Source of the DNA: Helicobacteraceae bacterium
GTDB lineage: Bacteria; Campylobacterota; Campylobacteria; Campylobacterales; Sulfurimonadaceae
Assembly: GCA_027083665.1 (NCBI GenBank)
Contig: JALWNV010000359.1
Span: 2,792 to 8,778, forward strand
Direction: 5' to 3'
DNA length: 5,987 nt
The first letter of the stretch is position 1; each line of letters begins with the position of its first letter. The notes beneath the pieces are model-generated. The model had not been told where the DNA came from, did not search any database, and saw only the letters and a list, made by a program, of their open reading frames with translations. This document shows positions 1 through 5,053 of this stretch, in pieces. A program made the position numbers and the translations under genes.

Positions 1-46
1 GGAGCTGGTGCCGATCGACGTTCTCGCGGCACATATGCACCCATGA
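1..46 (+). CDS. 3' end of an unidentified upstream gene (partial)
   Basis: An open frame enters from the left edge, encodes E-L-V-P-I-D-V-L-A-A-H-M-H-P and ends at a TGA at 44-46. Its stop overlaps the dprA start in an ATGA at 43-46, the usual arrangement of translationally coupled operon genes. Only 14 residues are visible, too few to assign a family. In Campylobacter the gene before dprA encodes a divergent polysaccharide deacetylase-like periplasmic protein, and this tail would be compatible with that, but this is a guess from remembered gene order. The frame could also be a chance open stretch, because the dprA frame is likewise open to base 1. Confidence 0.45.
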   Translation, partial: ELVPIDVLAAHMHP

Positions 47-813
47 CGGCGCAGGTGACGCGGCATATCGCCGCACTGGAGTCGATGCGAAAATACCCCG
101 AAACGCTTTACTGCCGCGGGAATCTGAAACTGCTCGACCGTGTGCGGTTGAGCATTGTCGGTTCGCGCGACGCCAATCCCTATACCCGGCGTGTCACACA
201 GCAGCTCGCCGCCAAGCTTGCGGGGGTCGGTGTCTGCATCGTCAGCGGCGGGGCGATGGGAGTGGATGCGATTGCCCATGCGGCCGCCGGTGCCGCCCAT
301 ACCGTCGCCGTGCTCGGGACGGGCGCGGATATCCGCTACCCTGCCGTCAACCGAACGCTGCTCGAGTCGATTGAAAAAGAGGGGCTGATCCTCACCCCGT
401 TCGAGGACGGCTTCAAGGCGACGAACTGGAGCTTCGTCGTACGCAACGAGATTGTCGTGGCCCTCGGCGACGCCCTGATCGTCACGCAGGCCGATGTGAA
501 CAGCGGCAGCATGCGCAGCGTCGAATACGCGCTGAAAATGGGGAAAAAGATCTATGTGCTTCCGCACCGTATCGGCGAAAGCGAGGGCACCAACCGGCTG
601 ATCGCGGAGGGCAAAGCCGAGGCGATCTACGATGTCGACGCTTTCGTCGCCGATTACGGCAAGGCGGCACAGTGCGCGGACGACCCGTTTTTGGAGTTTT
701 GCCGCAGCTCACCGACTTATGAGGCGGCGGTACGGGCCTATCCCCAGGAGGTGTTTCAGTATGAGCTCGAGGGGAAGATCGCCGTCGTCGCCGGACGGGT
801 GACGGTGGTATGA
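43..813 (+). CDS. dprA: DNA-processing protein DprA (Smf family), short campylobacterotal form
   Basis: DprA binds incoming single-stranded DNA in the cytoplasm during natural transformation and loads RecA on it. The 256-residue product carries the DprA Rossmann-type core from about residue 20 to 205. Visible motifs are V-G-S-R at 39-42, S-G-G-A-M-G-V-D at 68-75, R-Y-P at 98-100, V-R-N-E-I-V at 133-138, N-S-G-S at 153-156 and E-G-T-N-R at 181-185. A short tail (about 214-256) with F-L-E-F-C and Y-E-L-E-G-K-I looks like the small winged-helix domain of Helicobacter-type DprA. The long N-terminal SAM-like domain of other DprA proteins is absent, as expected for this group. The chosen ATG overlaps the preceding stop by four bases and has no clear ribosome site, so translation is probably coupled. 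The frame is open to base 1, so a longer N-terminus cannot be formally excluded. Family call is strong. Confidence 0.95.
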   Translation: MTAQVTRHIAALESMRKYPETLYCRGNLKLLDRVRLSIVGSRDANPYTRRVTQQLAAKLAGVGVCIVSGGAMGVDAIAHAAAGAAHTVAVLGTGADIRYPAVNRTLLESIEKEGLILTPFEDGFKATNWSFVVRNEIVVALGDALIVTQADVNSGSMRSVEYALKMGKKIYVLPHRIGESEGTNRLIAEGKAEAIYDVDAFVADYGKAAQCADDPFLEFCRSSPTYEAAVRAYPQEVFQYELEGKIAVVAGRVTVV

Positions 814-855
814 TTTTTAATTTTTAATTTTTAATTTTGAGTTTTGAGTTTTGAG
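814..855. repeat. Heptanucleotide tandem repeat, 3x TTTTTAA + 3x TTTTGAG
   Basis: Immediately after the dprA stop codon lie six exact 7-base units: TTTTTAA at 814-820, 821-827 and 828-834, then TTTTGAG at 835-841, 842-848 and 849-855, followed by TTAGG. No unit carries a mismatch. The two unit types differ only at positions 5 and 7 (T to G, A to G). The array fills almost the whole gap between dprA and the next gene and is extremely AT-rich inside GC-rich sequence. Short tandemly repeated heptamers of this general kind are known from intergenic regions of some bacteria, notably filamentous cyanobacteria. The array has no strong stem, so it is not a normal intrinsic terminator. It may supply AT-rich promoter sequence for the following gene. 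Confidence 0.95.
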
Positions 856-857
856 TT

Positions 858-862
858 AGGGG
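858..862 (+). promoter_or_regulatory. Ribosome binding site deciding the transglutaminase-like start
   Basis: AGGGG at 858-862 lies directly behind the heptamer array. It is six bases from the ATG at 869 but only three from the in-frame GTG at 866. The spacing favours the ATG. Confidence 0.65.
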
Positions 863-868
863 TGCGTG

Positions 869-1891
869 ATGGCTAAAGCGGTTTTGTTTTTTTTGGTGTT
901 TGGGGTGTTGCTTGGGGCTTCGGAGTGGAAGCACTACCATATTACCGAGTCGTTCGATATCAACCGGACGGATCTGCGATTGTGGATACCGGTACCGTTT
1001 GACAGCGGTTATCAGCGGGTGTCCGCGGTCAATGTTTTCGGAAATTATGAAAAGTATATGCGGACCAGGGATCGCGTCTACGGCGCGGATACGCTCTACT
1101 TCAAATTCGATCCTGCCGCGGCGAAGAACTATGTCATCATCCAGTTCGATGTCGCCGTACGCGACCGCAGTACGGATTTCGTACATCCGCAGCCGGTGCT
1201 GTACGGCGATGAAAACATCAGCCGCTACCTGGTACCGACGCAGAGTATCCGTACCGACGGTGTTGTCGCGGAGTATGCGGCGCGGATTACGGGATTTGAA
1301 AAAGATCCGCTGAAAAAGGCGCGCAGGATTTACGACTGGGTTGTGGACAATATGTACCGCGATCCCAAGGTGCGCGGCTGCGGGATCGGCAATGCCTACC
1401 ATTCGCTCGAATCGGGTTATCTCGGCGGCAAATGCGCCGATGTCAGCGCGGTGTTCGTCGCGCTGCTGCGTGCGTCGGGCATTCCCGCGCGCGAAGTGTT
1501 CGGTATCCGTATCGCACCGTCGCATTATTCGAAGGCGTACGGAGTCAAATCGGAGAAGATCACGACCGCACAGCACTGCCGGGCGGAGTTTTATATCGAG
1601 CCGTACGGCTGGATTCCCGCCGACCCTGCCGACGTCACTAAATTGATCCTGGTCGAGGGGCTGAAGCGCGACGATCCGAAAGTCTTTGCCGAGCGCGAAC
1701 GGCAGTTCGGCAGCTGGGAGATGACCTGGATGGGTTATAACCATGCGCGCGATCTCGTGCTCGTTCCGCGCCCGGTGCAGTATCCGCTGAGTATTTTCGG
1801 CTATCCCTATGCCGAAAGCGGCGACGAACCGCTCGACTATTACGATCCGAAACATTTCTCCTATACCATCACCTCGGAGCCCGCGGAGTGA
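869..1891 (+). CDS. Exported transglutaminase-like (papain-fold) domain protein
   Basis: The 340-residue product starts with a hydrophobic stretch (about residues 4-17, ending L-L-G-A-S) that looks like a signal peptide, so the protein probably acts in the periplasm. Residues 30-110 form a beta-rich N-terminal region. The transglutaminase-like core follows at about 148-260: a helix R-R-I-Y-D-W-V, G-G-K-C-A-D-V-S with the likely nucleophile Cys189, then Q-H-C-R-A-E-F-Y with likely His236, and W-I-P-A-D-P-A-D with likely Asp252. This gives a complete Cys-His-Asp set. Members of this superfamily are usually peptidases or amidases rather than true crosslinkers; the substrate here is unknown. The C-terminal segment, about 280-340, ends in an aromatic-rich stretch. 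ATG 869 is preferred over GTG 866 on ribosome-site spacing. The stop overlaps the next start by four bases (GTGA at 1888-1891), so expression with the MerT-like gene is coupled. Confidence 0.87.
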   Translation: MAKAVLFFLVFGVLLGASEWKHYHITESFDINRTDLRLWIPVPFDSGYQRVSAVNVFGNYEKYMRTRDRVYGADTLYFKFDPAAAKNYVIIQFDVAVRDRSTDFVHPQPVLYGDENISRYLVPTQSIRTDGVVAEYAARITGFEKDPLKKARRIYDWVVDNMYRDPKVRGCGIGNAYHSLESGYLGGKCADVSAVFVALLRASGIPAREVFGIRIAPSHYSKAYGVKSEKITTAQHCRAEFYIEPYGWIPADPADVTKLILVEGLKRDDPKVFAERERQFGSWEMTWMGYNHARDLVLVPRPVQYPLSIFGYPYAESGDEPLDYYDPKHFSYTITSEPAE

Positions 1892-2193
1892 AACTGCGCT
1901 ATATCGCTTCGGGAGCGCTCGCGTCGGCACTGCTGGCGCTGTCATGCTGCATCGGTCCGCTGCTGTTTATGCTCTTCGGTGTTTCGATGGCGTCGTTCTC
2001 CTTTCTGAACGTACTGGCTCCCTGGCAGCCGTTTTTTCAGCTGTTGGGTATCGTGTTGCTGATGTACGGCTGGGTCAACTACTATCGCCGCCGGTTCTGC
2101 CTTCGCAATCACCGGTGGGTCTTTCCGTCGCTGCTGGCACTCTCCGCCGTGACGGCGTGGTTGCTCTATCTTCCCTATATGAAGTTCGAATGA
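1888..2193 (+). CDS. MerT-like heavy-metal transport membrane protein
   Basis: The 101-residue product is almost entirely hydrophobic, with three predicted membrane helices near residues 8-30, 45-64 and 78-97. The first helix holds S-C-C-I-G-P-L-L with vicinal Cys20-Cys21, the hallmark of MerT, which takes Hg(II) from MerP and passes it across the inner membrane. Canonical MerT is about 116 residues and has a second cysteine pair in the cytoplasmic loop between helices 2 and 3; here that loop (about 65-77) has only Cys71, so metal or mechanism may differ. The start is GTG, in a GTGA overlap with the preceding gene and with GGAG eight bases upstream at 1876-1879. The first internal ATG lies beyond the Cys pair and is unlikely. 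It overlaps the MerP-like gene by four bases. Related three-helix metal transporters of the MerC/MerF group are alternatives, but the S-C-C-x-G-P pattern fits MerT best. Confidence 0.8.
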   Translation: MKLRYIASGALASALLALSCCIGPLLFMLFGVSMASFSFLNVLAPWQPFFQLLGIVLLMYGWVNYYRRRFCLRNHRWVFPSLLALSAVTAWLLYLPYMKFE

Positions 2194-2459
2194 AAAAAAC
2201 ACTGTTCGCTTCGCTCTATGTTCCCGTACTGATGTCCGCACAGACGCTGAGCGTATTTCATGTCCCTCAGATGCACTGTCCGCTTTGTACCTCGGCGGTC
2301 AAGAAAAGCGTCAAACATCTTCCGGGGGTGACGAAGGTGGAGGTTCGTCTGAATACGAAGAGAGCCAAAATCTGGCATGATGGCCGTATCGGTGACAGGG
2401 AGCTGATCCAGGCGATCGGCACGACCGGGTATACTGCCGTCATGGTTGAAAAACAGTAG
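2190..2459 (+). CDS. MerP-like periplasmic heavy-metal-associated (HMA) domain protein
   Basis: The 89-residue product has a short signal peptide (residues 1 to about 18, ending M-S-A-Q) and one HMA ferredoxin-like domain at about 20-86. The metal motif is Q-M-H-C-P-L-C with Cys30 and Cys33, followed by S-A-V-K-K-S-V and P-G-V-T-K-V-E-V, then a C-terminal G-T-T-G-Y-T strand. Family members bind soft metals through the Cys pair; MerP delivers Hg(II) to MerT, and its position right after a MerT-like gene suggests the same partnership. The motif has His before the first Cys where MerP typically has Thr, so Hg(II), Cu(I) or another ion remains possible. The start is set by the ATGA overlap at 2190-2193 with a weak GAAG upstream; the frame continues open upstream but would read through the transmembrane gene, so longer starts are not credible. 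Confidence 0.85.
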   Translation: MKKTLFASLYVPVLMSAQTLSVFHVPQMHCPLCTSAVKKSVKHLPGVTKVEVRLNTKRAKIWHDGRIGDRELIQAIGTTGYTAVMVEKQ

Positions 2460-2470
2460 GGTTCTCCTGT

Positions 2471-2490
2471 ACAGCTATAGAGCTGTTCTT
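2471..2490 (+). terminator. Possible terminator hairpin after the mer-like cassette
   Basis: ACAGCT-ATAG-AGCTGT at 2471-2486 is a perfect 6-base-pair stem with a 4-base loop, followed on the plus strand by the weak T-rich stretch TTCTTAT. It sits 11 bases after the MerP-like stop and just beyond the end of the converging minus-strand gene, where a terminator is expected. The stem is short and the T-tract is imperfect. On the minus strand there is no T-run. Confidence 0.4.
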
Positions 2491-2491
2491 A

Positions 2492-3226
2492 TCAGGTTTT
2501 GGTGCTGCAGACTGAAAACTTCGCATAGATCGGATTGTGGTCGGAGACCTTTCCGGTGTCGATCGCGCGGGCTTCTTCGAGCTGCAGGTCCCGGTAGTAA
2601 AGGTGGTCGAGCGGTTTGTCGAAGAGCTGTTTGATGTGGTGGCCGTCGGCGATTTTTGCGGCGCTAAGGCCGATGGTCGCAGCGAATGTTTCAAGATAGA
2701 GCAGGCGTTTTTTGCTCCAGGTATTGAAATCGCCGGTGACGATCAGCGCCCCGCGGACAGGACGGAGGTGCTCAAGCAGCCGCTCGGTCTCTTCGATGAA
2801 GATCGCACCGGAGACGAAATTGATGGCATGGAGGTTGACGACGGTCAGCTGCGTACCGTTTCGCAAAGGGTGCACGGTGATGAGGAGGCTTTTTCGCGTG
2901 GCGATATGCATCTCGCGCCGAGCGGTTTTGATGCCCACCGTTTGCGTAAAACGGCATCGGCCGGCGCTGAGGACGCCGAAGGCTTTTCTTCCCATTCCGA
3001 TATTAAGCGCCGCCGCGTAATTGTAGCCGGGGAGACGGCGGGCGGTGCGGGGGTCGAGGACAGCTTCTTGCAGCGCGAGCAGGTCGGGGCGGTAACGGTG
3101 GAGCAGATACCTGAATGTTTCGTCAAACGGAGGGCGTCCCATCTCTTTGTGCACGTTCCAGCACAGCAGCGAAAAGGTGTCGGGAAGTTCAGTGTCGGCT
3201 TCGGGGTTGTCGATGGCGCGCTTCAT
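2492..3226 (-). CDS. Endonuclease/exonuclease/phosphatase (EEP) family protein
   Basis: The 244-residue product has the full metal-dependent EEP (DNase I-like) catalytic set: C-W-N-V-H-K with Asn24, L-Q-E with Glu54, N-L-H-A-I with His133, T-G-D-F-N-T-W with Asp166 and Asn168, L-D-H-L-Y-Y with Asp207, and V-S-D-H-N-P-I with Asp229-His230. The family hydrolyses phosphodiester or phosphate bonds in nucleic acids, phosphoinositides or sphingomyelin; sequence alone does not tell which. No signal peptide is seen, so it is probably cytoplasmic. It follows the cardiolipin synthase-type gene by eight bases. Its ribosome site AAGGA (3232-3236 on this strand's complement) overlaps the upstream TAA and lies five bases from the ATG, so the two genes form an operon. 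In E. coli an EEP gene, ybhP, is likewise next to clsB, which hints at a phospholipid-related role. That role is inference. Confidence 0.9.
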   Translation of the reverse strand: MKRAIDNPEADTELPDTFSLLCWNVHKEMGRPPFDETFRYLLHRYRPDLLALQEAVLDPRTARRLPGYNYAAALNIGMGRKAFGVLSAGRCRFTQTVGIKTARREMHIATRKSLLITVHPLRNGTQLTVVNLHAINFVSGAIFIEETERLLEHLRPVRGALIVTGDFNTWSKKRLLYLETFAATIGLSAAKIADGHHIKQLFDKPLDHLYYRDLQLEEARAIDTGKVSDHNPIYAKFSVCSTKT

Positions 3227-3234
3227 TCAGGTCC

Positions 3235-4620
3235 TTACAGTTGCGGTGCGACGATACGCCCGAGGTTCTCGATCAGCCTCCGACGTTTCGTCGCAGGTTT
3301 GAGCCCGAGTTCGCACTTGGGGAACAGAGCACGCATCCAGCGGTCGACGGCGGTATGGATCTGACCGGCATGACCGATGCAGACGACTTCATAATTCAAA
3401 AAGAGGCTGCGCTGGTCGAAGTTGAGGGTTCCGACGATGACATGGTCGTCATCGATGAGAATCGCTTTGGCGTGGAGCATCTTTTCGGCGTAGATCGCGA
3501 TGGTCCCTCCCCATTCGGCGATTTCGCGCATATAGCTGCTCCGGGCGATTTCGAAGATGGGATGGTCAGGCTTTTCCGGAGTGATCAGACGGATATCCAC
3601 CCCTTTGATGTGGGCGATACGCAGCGCATGCATCGTCGTTTCGTCGGGAATGAAGTAGGGAGTGGCGATCCAGATGCGTTCGCGGGCATTGAAGATGGCG
3701 TTGAGGAGGGCGTCGTAAAGGGCATCCGTAGCGATATCGGGACCGGAGGGAACGACCTGGAGGCGCTCTTTTCCGGCAGGCTTCGGCACGACGCCGGTTT
3801 CTTCGATGATACGTTCCGAGGAGAAATTCCAGTCGGAGATGAAAATTCGGCGATAGTAGGCGACGGCGGGACCCTCGATGCGAAACATCAGATCGTTCCA
3901 GCGAAGCGGGTCATCGTCGGGTCCGAAATAGTCGCGGCTGAGATTCATCCCGCCGCTGTAGACGGTGGTGTCGTCGAAAAGATAGATTTTTCGGTGCAGC
4001 CGGAGATTGAAGTGGGTATTGCGCAAAAAAGGGCGCAGAGGCATAAAAAATTCGATCTTGATTCCCGCATCTTCGAGCGGTTTCAGCCGGGAAGGGTTCA
4101 TATAGAGCCCTGCCGAACCGACGGCATCGATCAGCAGACGCACATCGACTCCCTGTTGCGCTTTCCGCCTAAGCGTATCGATCAGCATCCGCATCACCTC
4201 GTCCGTATCGAAGATATAGGCGGCGAGCCAGATGCTGCGCTGCGCCTCGCGCATGGCTTTGTGGAGAGCACCGAAGGCGGCTTTGCCGTCATCGATAAGT
4301 TCGAAGGCATTGTGCTCGGTCGCAGGCGGTATCCCGTGACGGTGCAGGACGGTTTCGATCGGGGAAAATGCCGACGGTGTGTCGTCTCTGGCATGTGAGA
4401 AGTCCGCCTTGAAAGGTGTTTTCGCCAGCTTGCGTCTGCCGAGAAAAAAATACAGAAGCACCCCGATATATGGAAGTGAAAAGATAACGAAAAACCATGC
4501 GATCATACTCGCGGGCGAACGCCGCCGATCAGTCATGTCCAGCAGCGCTAGCAGCAGTACCAGCTGCCACAGCAGGTAAAACAGCGGATAGGCCGATGTG
4601 ATATCGAGAGATTCAAACAT
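3235..4620 (-). CDS. cls: Cardiolipin synthase-type phospholipase D family protein
   Basis: The 461-residue product has the architecture of ClsA-type cardiolipin synthases. Two N-terminal membrane helices (about 11-28 and 38-60) are followed by two phospholipase D domains. The first HKD motif is H-R-K-I-Y-L-F-D (His209, Lys211, Asp216) followed by Y-S-G-G-M-N. The second is H-A-K-A-I-L-I-D (His383, Lys385, Asp390) followed by V-G-T-L-N-F-D-Q-R-S. Both are intact, so the enzyme should be active. Such enzymes join two phosphatidylglycerols, or PG with another phospholipid, to make cardiolipin in the inner membrane. Length is close to the family norm of about 480. The start at 4620 is kept because the next Met (residue 29) would remove the first membrane helix, although no good ribosome site precedes it. 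It is the first gene of a two-gene operon with the EEP-family gene. Confidence 0.92.
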   Translation of the reverse strand: MFESLDITSAYPLFYLLWQLVLLLALLDMTDRRRSPASMIAWFFVIFSLPYIGVLLYFFLGRRKLAKTPFKADFSHARDDTPSAFSPIETVLHRHGIPPATEHNAFELIDDGKAAFGALHKAMREAQRSIWLAAYIFDTDEVMRMLIDTLRRKAQQGVDVRLLIDAVGSAGLYMNPSRLKPLEDAGIKIEFFMPLRPFLRNTHFNLRLHRKIYLFDDTTVYSGGMNLSRDYFGPDDDPLRWNDLMFRIEGPAVAYYRRIFISDWNFSSERIIEETGVVPKPAGKERLQVVPSGPDIATDALYDALLNAIFNARERIWIATPYFIPDETTMHALRIAHIKGVDIRLITPEKPDHPIFEIARSSYMREIAEWGGTIAIYAEKMLHAKAILIDDDHVIVGTLNFDQRSLFLNYEVVCIGHAGQIHTAVDRWMRALFPKCELGLKPATKRRRLIENLGRIVAPQL

Positions 4621-4625
4621 GATTT

Positions 4626-4654
4626 ATCTTATCCAATCTCGGGTAAAATGTCAG
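4626..4654 (-). promoter_or_regulatory. Candidate sigma-70 promoter for the cls operon
   Basis: Read on the minus strand, CTGACA (4649-4654) and TAAGAT (4626-4631) are separated by 17 bases, the ideal spacing. Matches to the consensus are 5 of 6 and 4 of 6. The start of transcription would fall at or within a base or two of the ATG at 4620, implying a leaderless or near-leaderless mRNA, consistent with the missing ribosome site. The -35 element overlaps the -10 element of the divergent gene. Confidence 0.35.
4644..4649 (+). promoter_or_regulatory. Candidate -10 element for the Dabb-domain gene
   Basis: TAAAAT at 4644-4649 preceded by GGG resembles a sigma-70 -10 box. A transcript starting near 4656 would have a leader of about 16 bases before the ATG at 4672. 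No convincing -35 is visible, which is common in Campylobacterota. Confidence 0.4.
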
Positions 4655-4660
4655 CAAAAA

Positions 4661-4666
4661 AGGAAG
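4661..4666 (+). promoter_or_regulatory. Ribosome binding site deciding the Dabb start
   Basis: AGGAAG at 4661-4666 lies five bases before ATG 4672. The alternative in-frame ATG at 4648 has no ribosome site and overlaps the putative -10 box, so 4672 is the better start. Confidence 0.75.
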
Positions 4667-4671
4667 AAAAG

Positions 4672-4965
4672 ATGATCGTTCATATCGTGATGTTCAAATT
4701 CAAAGAAGAAGGCAAGGCGGACAATATCGTCAAAACCGAGCGGATGCTCAACGACCTCGTCAATCATATCGACGGACTGCTGAGCATGGAAGTCGGGATC
4801 GATTTCAACGGCAGCGAGCGGGCGATGGACCTCGTGCTCACTTCGACGTTCGAAACCGTCGAGGACCTCAAGGTCTACGCCACGCATCCGGCGCATTTGG
4901 AAGTGGTGAAGTTTATCCGGGAAGTGACACTCGAGTCGAAAGTGGTGGATTACGTCCGGAAATAG
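4672..4965 (+). CDS. Stress-responsive A/B barrel (Dabb) domain protein
   Basis: The 97-residue product matches the Dabb fold along its whole length. It starts M-I-V-H-I-V-M-F-K-F-K, continues with D-G-L-L-S-M-E-V-G-I-D-F at about 34-45, S-E-R-A-M-D-L-V-L at 48-56, Y-A-T-H-P-A-H-L at 69-76 and ends V-V-D-Y-V-R-K. These small proteins form dimeric alpha-beta barrels in the cytoplasm. Some plant and fungal relatives are stress-induced or are cyclases, but the role of bacterial single-domain members is mostly unknown, so no reaction is assigned. The start at 4672 is chosen over 4648 because family members begin almost exactly there and because of the ribosome site. It appears monocistronic, divergent from the cls operon. 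Confidence 0.88.
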   Translation: MIVHIVMFKFKEEGKADNIVKTERMLNDLVNHIDGLLSMEVGIDFNGSERAMDLVLTSTFETVEDLKVYATHPAHLEVVKFIREVTLESKVVDYVRK

Positions 4966-4974
4966 GGGGAGAAA

Positions 4975-4990
4975 TATGCCTGTCGGCATA
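4975..4990 (-). terminator. Possible weak terminator hairpin after the lipoprotein gene
   Basis: The stretch 4975-4990 is TATGCC-TGTC-GGCATA, a perfect 6-base-pair stem with a 4-base loop. On the minus strand it is followed by TTTCTCC, a poor T-tract, and it lies about 63 bases after the lipoprotein stop. On the plus strand it sits ten bases after the Dabb stop but is followed by GAGTC, so it could only serve the minus strand as a classical terminator. Confidence 0.3.
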
Positions 4991-5041
4991 GAGTCTCACG
5001 TCTGGAGTCGCAACGCTTCGGTCGCCGGAGCATCGTCCTGA
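4976..5041 (+). CDS. Candidate 21-residue small ORF (very uncertain)
   Basis: Directly after the Dabb stop, GGGGGAG (4965-4971) precedes an ATG at 4976 by four bases. The frame runs 21 codons (M-P-V-G-I-E-S-H-V-W...V-A-G-A-S-S) to a TGA at 5039-5041. Apart from the good ribosome site, nothing supports it: the peptide has no membrane segment or recognisable motif, and its start codon lies in a perfect hairpin stem. It may be chance. Confidence 0.15.
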   Translation: MPVGIESHVWSRNASVAGASS

Positions 5042-5053
5042 CGACCTCGAAAA

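Noticed and set aside
782..834. dprA 3' stem (CCGTC/GACGG) plus the following T-rich repeat as an intrinsic terminator
   Set aside because: The stem is five base pairs with a seven-base loop and ends about 15 bases before the T-rich tract, too far for a classical terminator.
814..855. Heptamer array as a CRISPR array
   Set aside because: Units are seven bases and directly contiguous, with no spacers and no cas genes nearby.
824..1945. Long open frame of 373 codons on the minus strand, opposite the transglutaminase-like gene
   Set aside because: It is a shadow of strong codon bias in GC-rich sequence. The product has no recognisable domain and runs into the heptamer repeat at its C-terminus, whereas the plus strand has a full catalytic set.
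1809..2189. N-terminal extension of the MerP-like frame upstream of 2190
   Set aside because: It would overlap the entire MerT-like gene and bury the signal peptide. The ATGA overlap at 2190 is the natural start.
2537..4398. Long plus-strand open frames (275 and 427 codons) opposite the EEP and cls genes
   Set aside because: The minus strand encodes proteins with complete catalytic motifs. The plus-strand products are rich in Gly, Asp and Val without domain signatures, as expected for antisense of GC-rich genes.
4608..4640. Inverted repeat GAGATT ... AATCTC around the cls start as an operator
   Set aside because: Only six matching bases with a 21-base spacer, easily explained by chance, and one arm lies in coding sequence.
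4648..4671. Upstream ATG at 4648 as the Dabb start
   Set aside because: It lacks a ribosome site, overlaps the candidate -10 box and would add eight Lys/Glu-rich residues not typical of the family.
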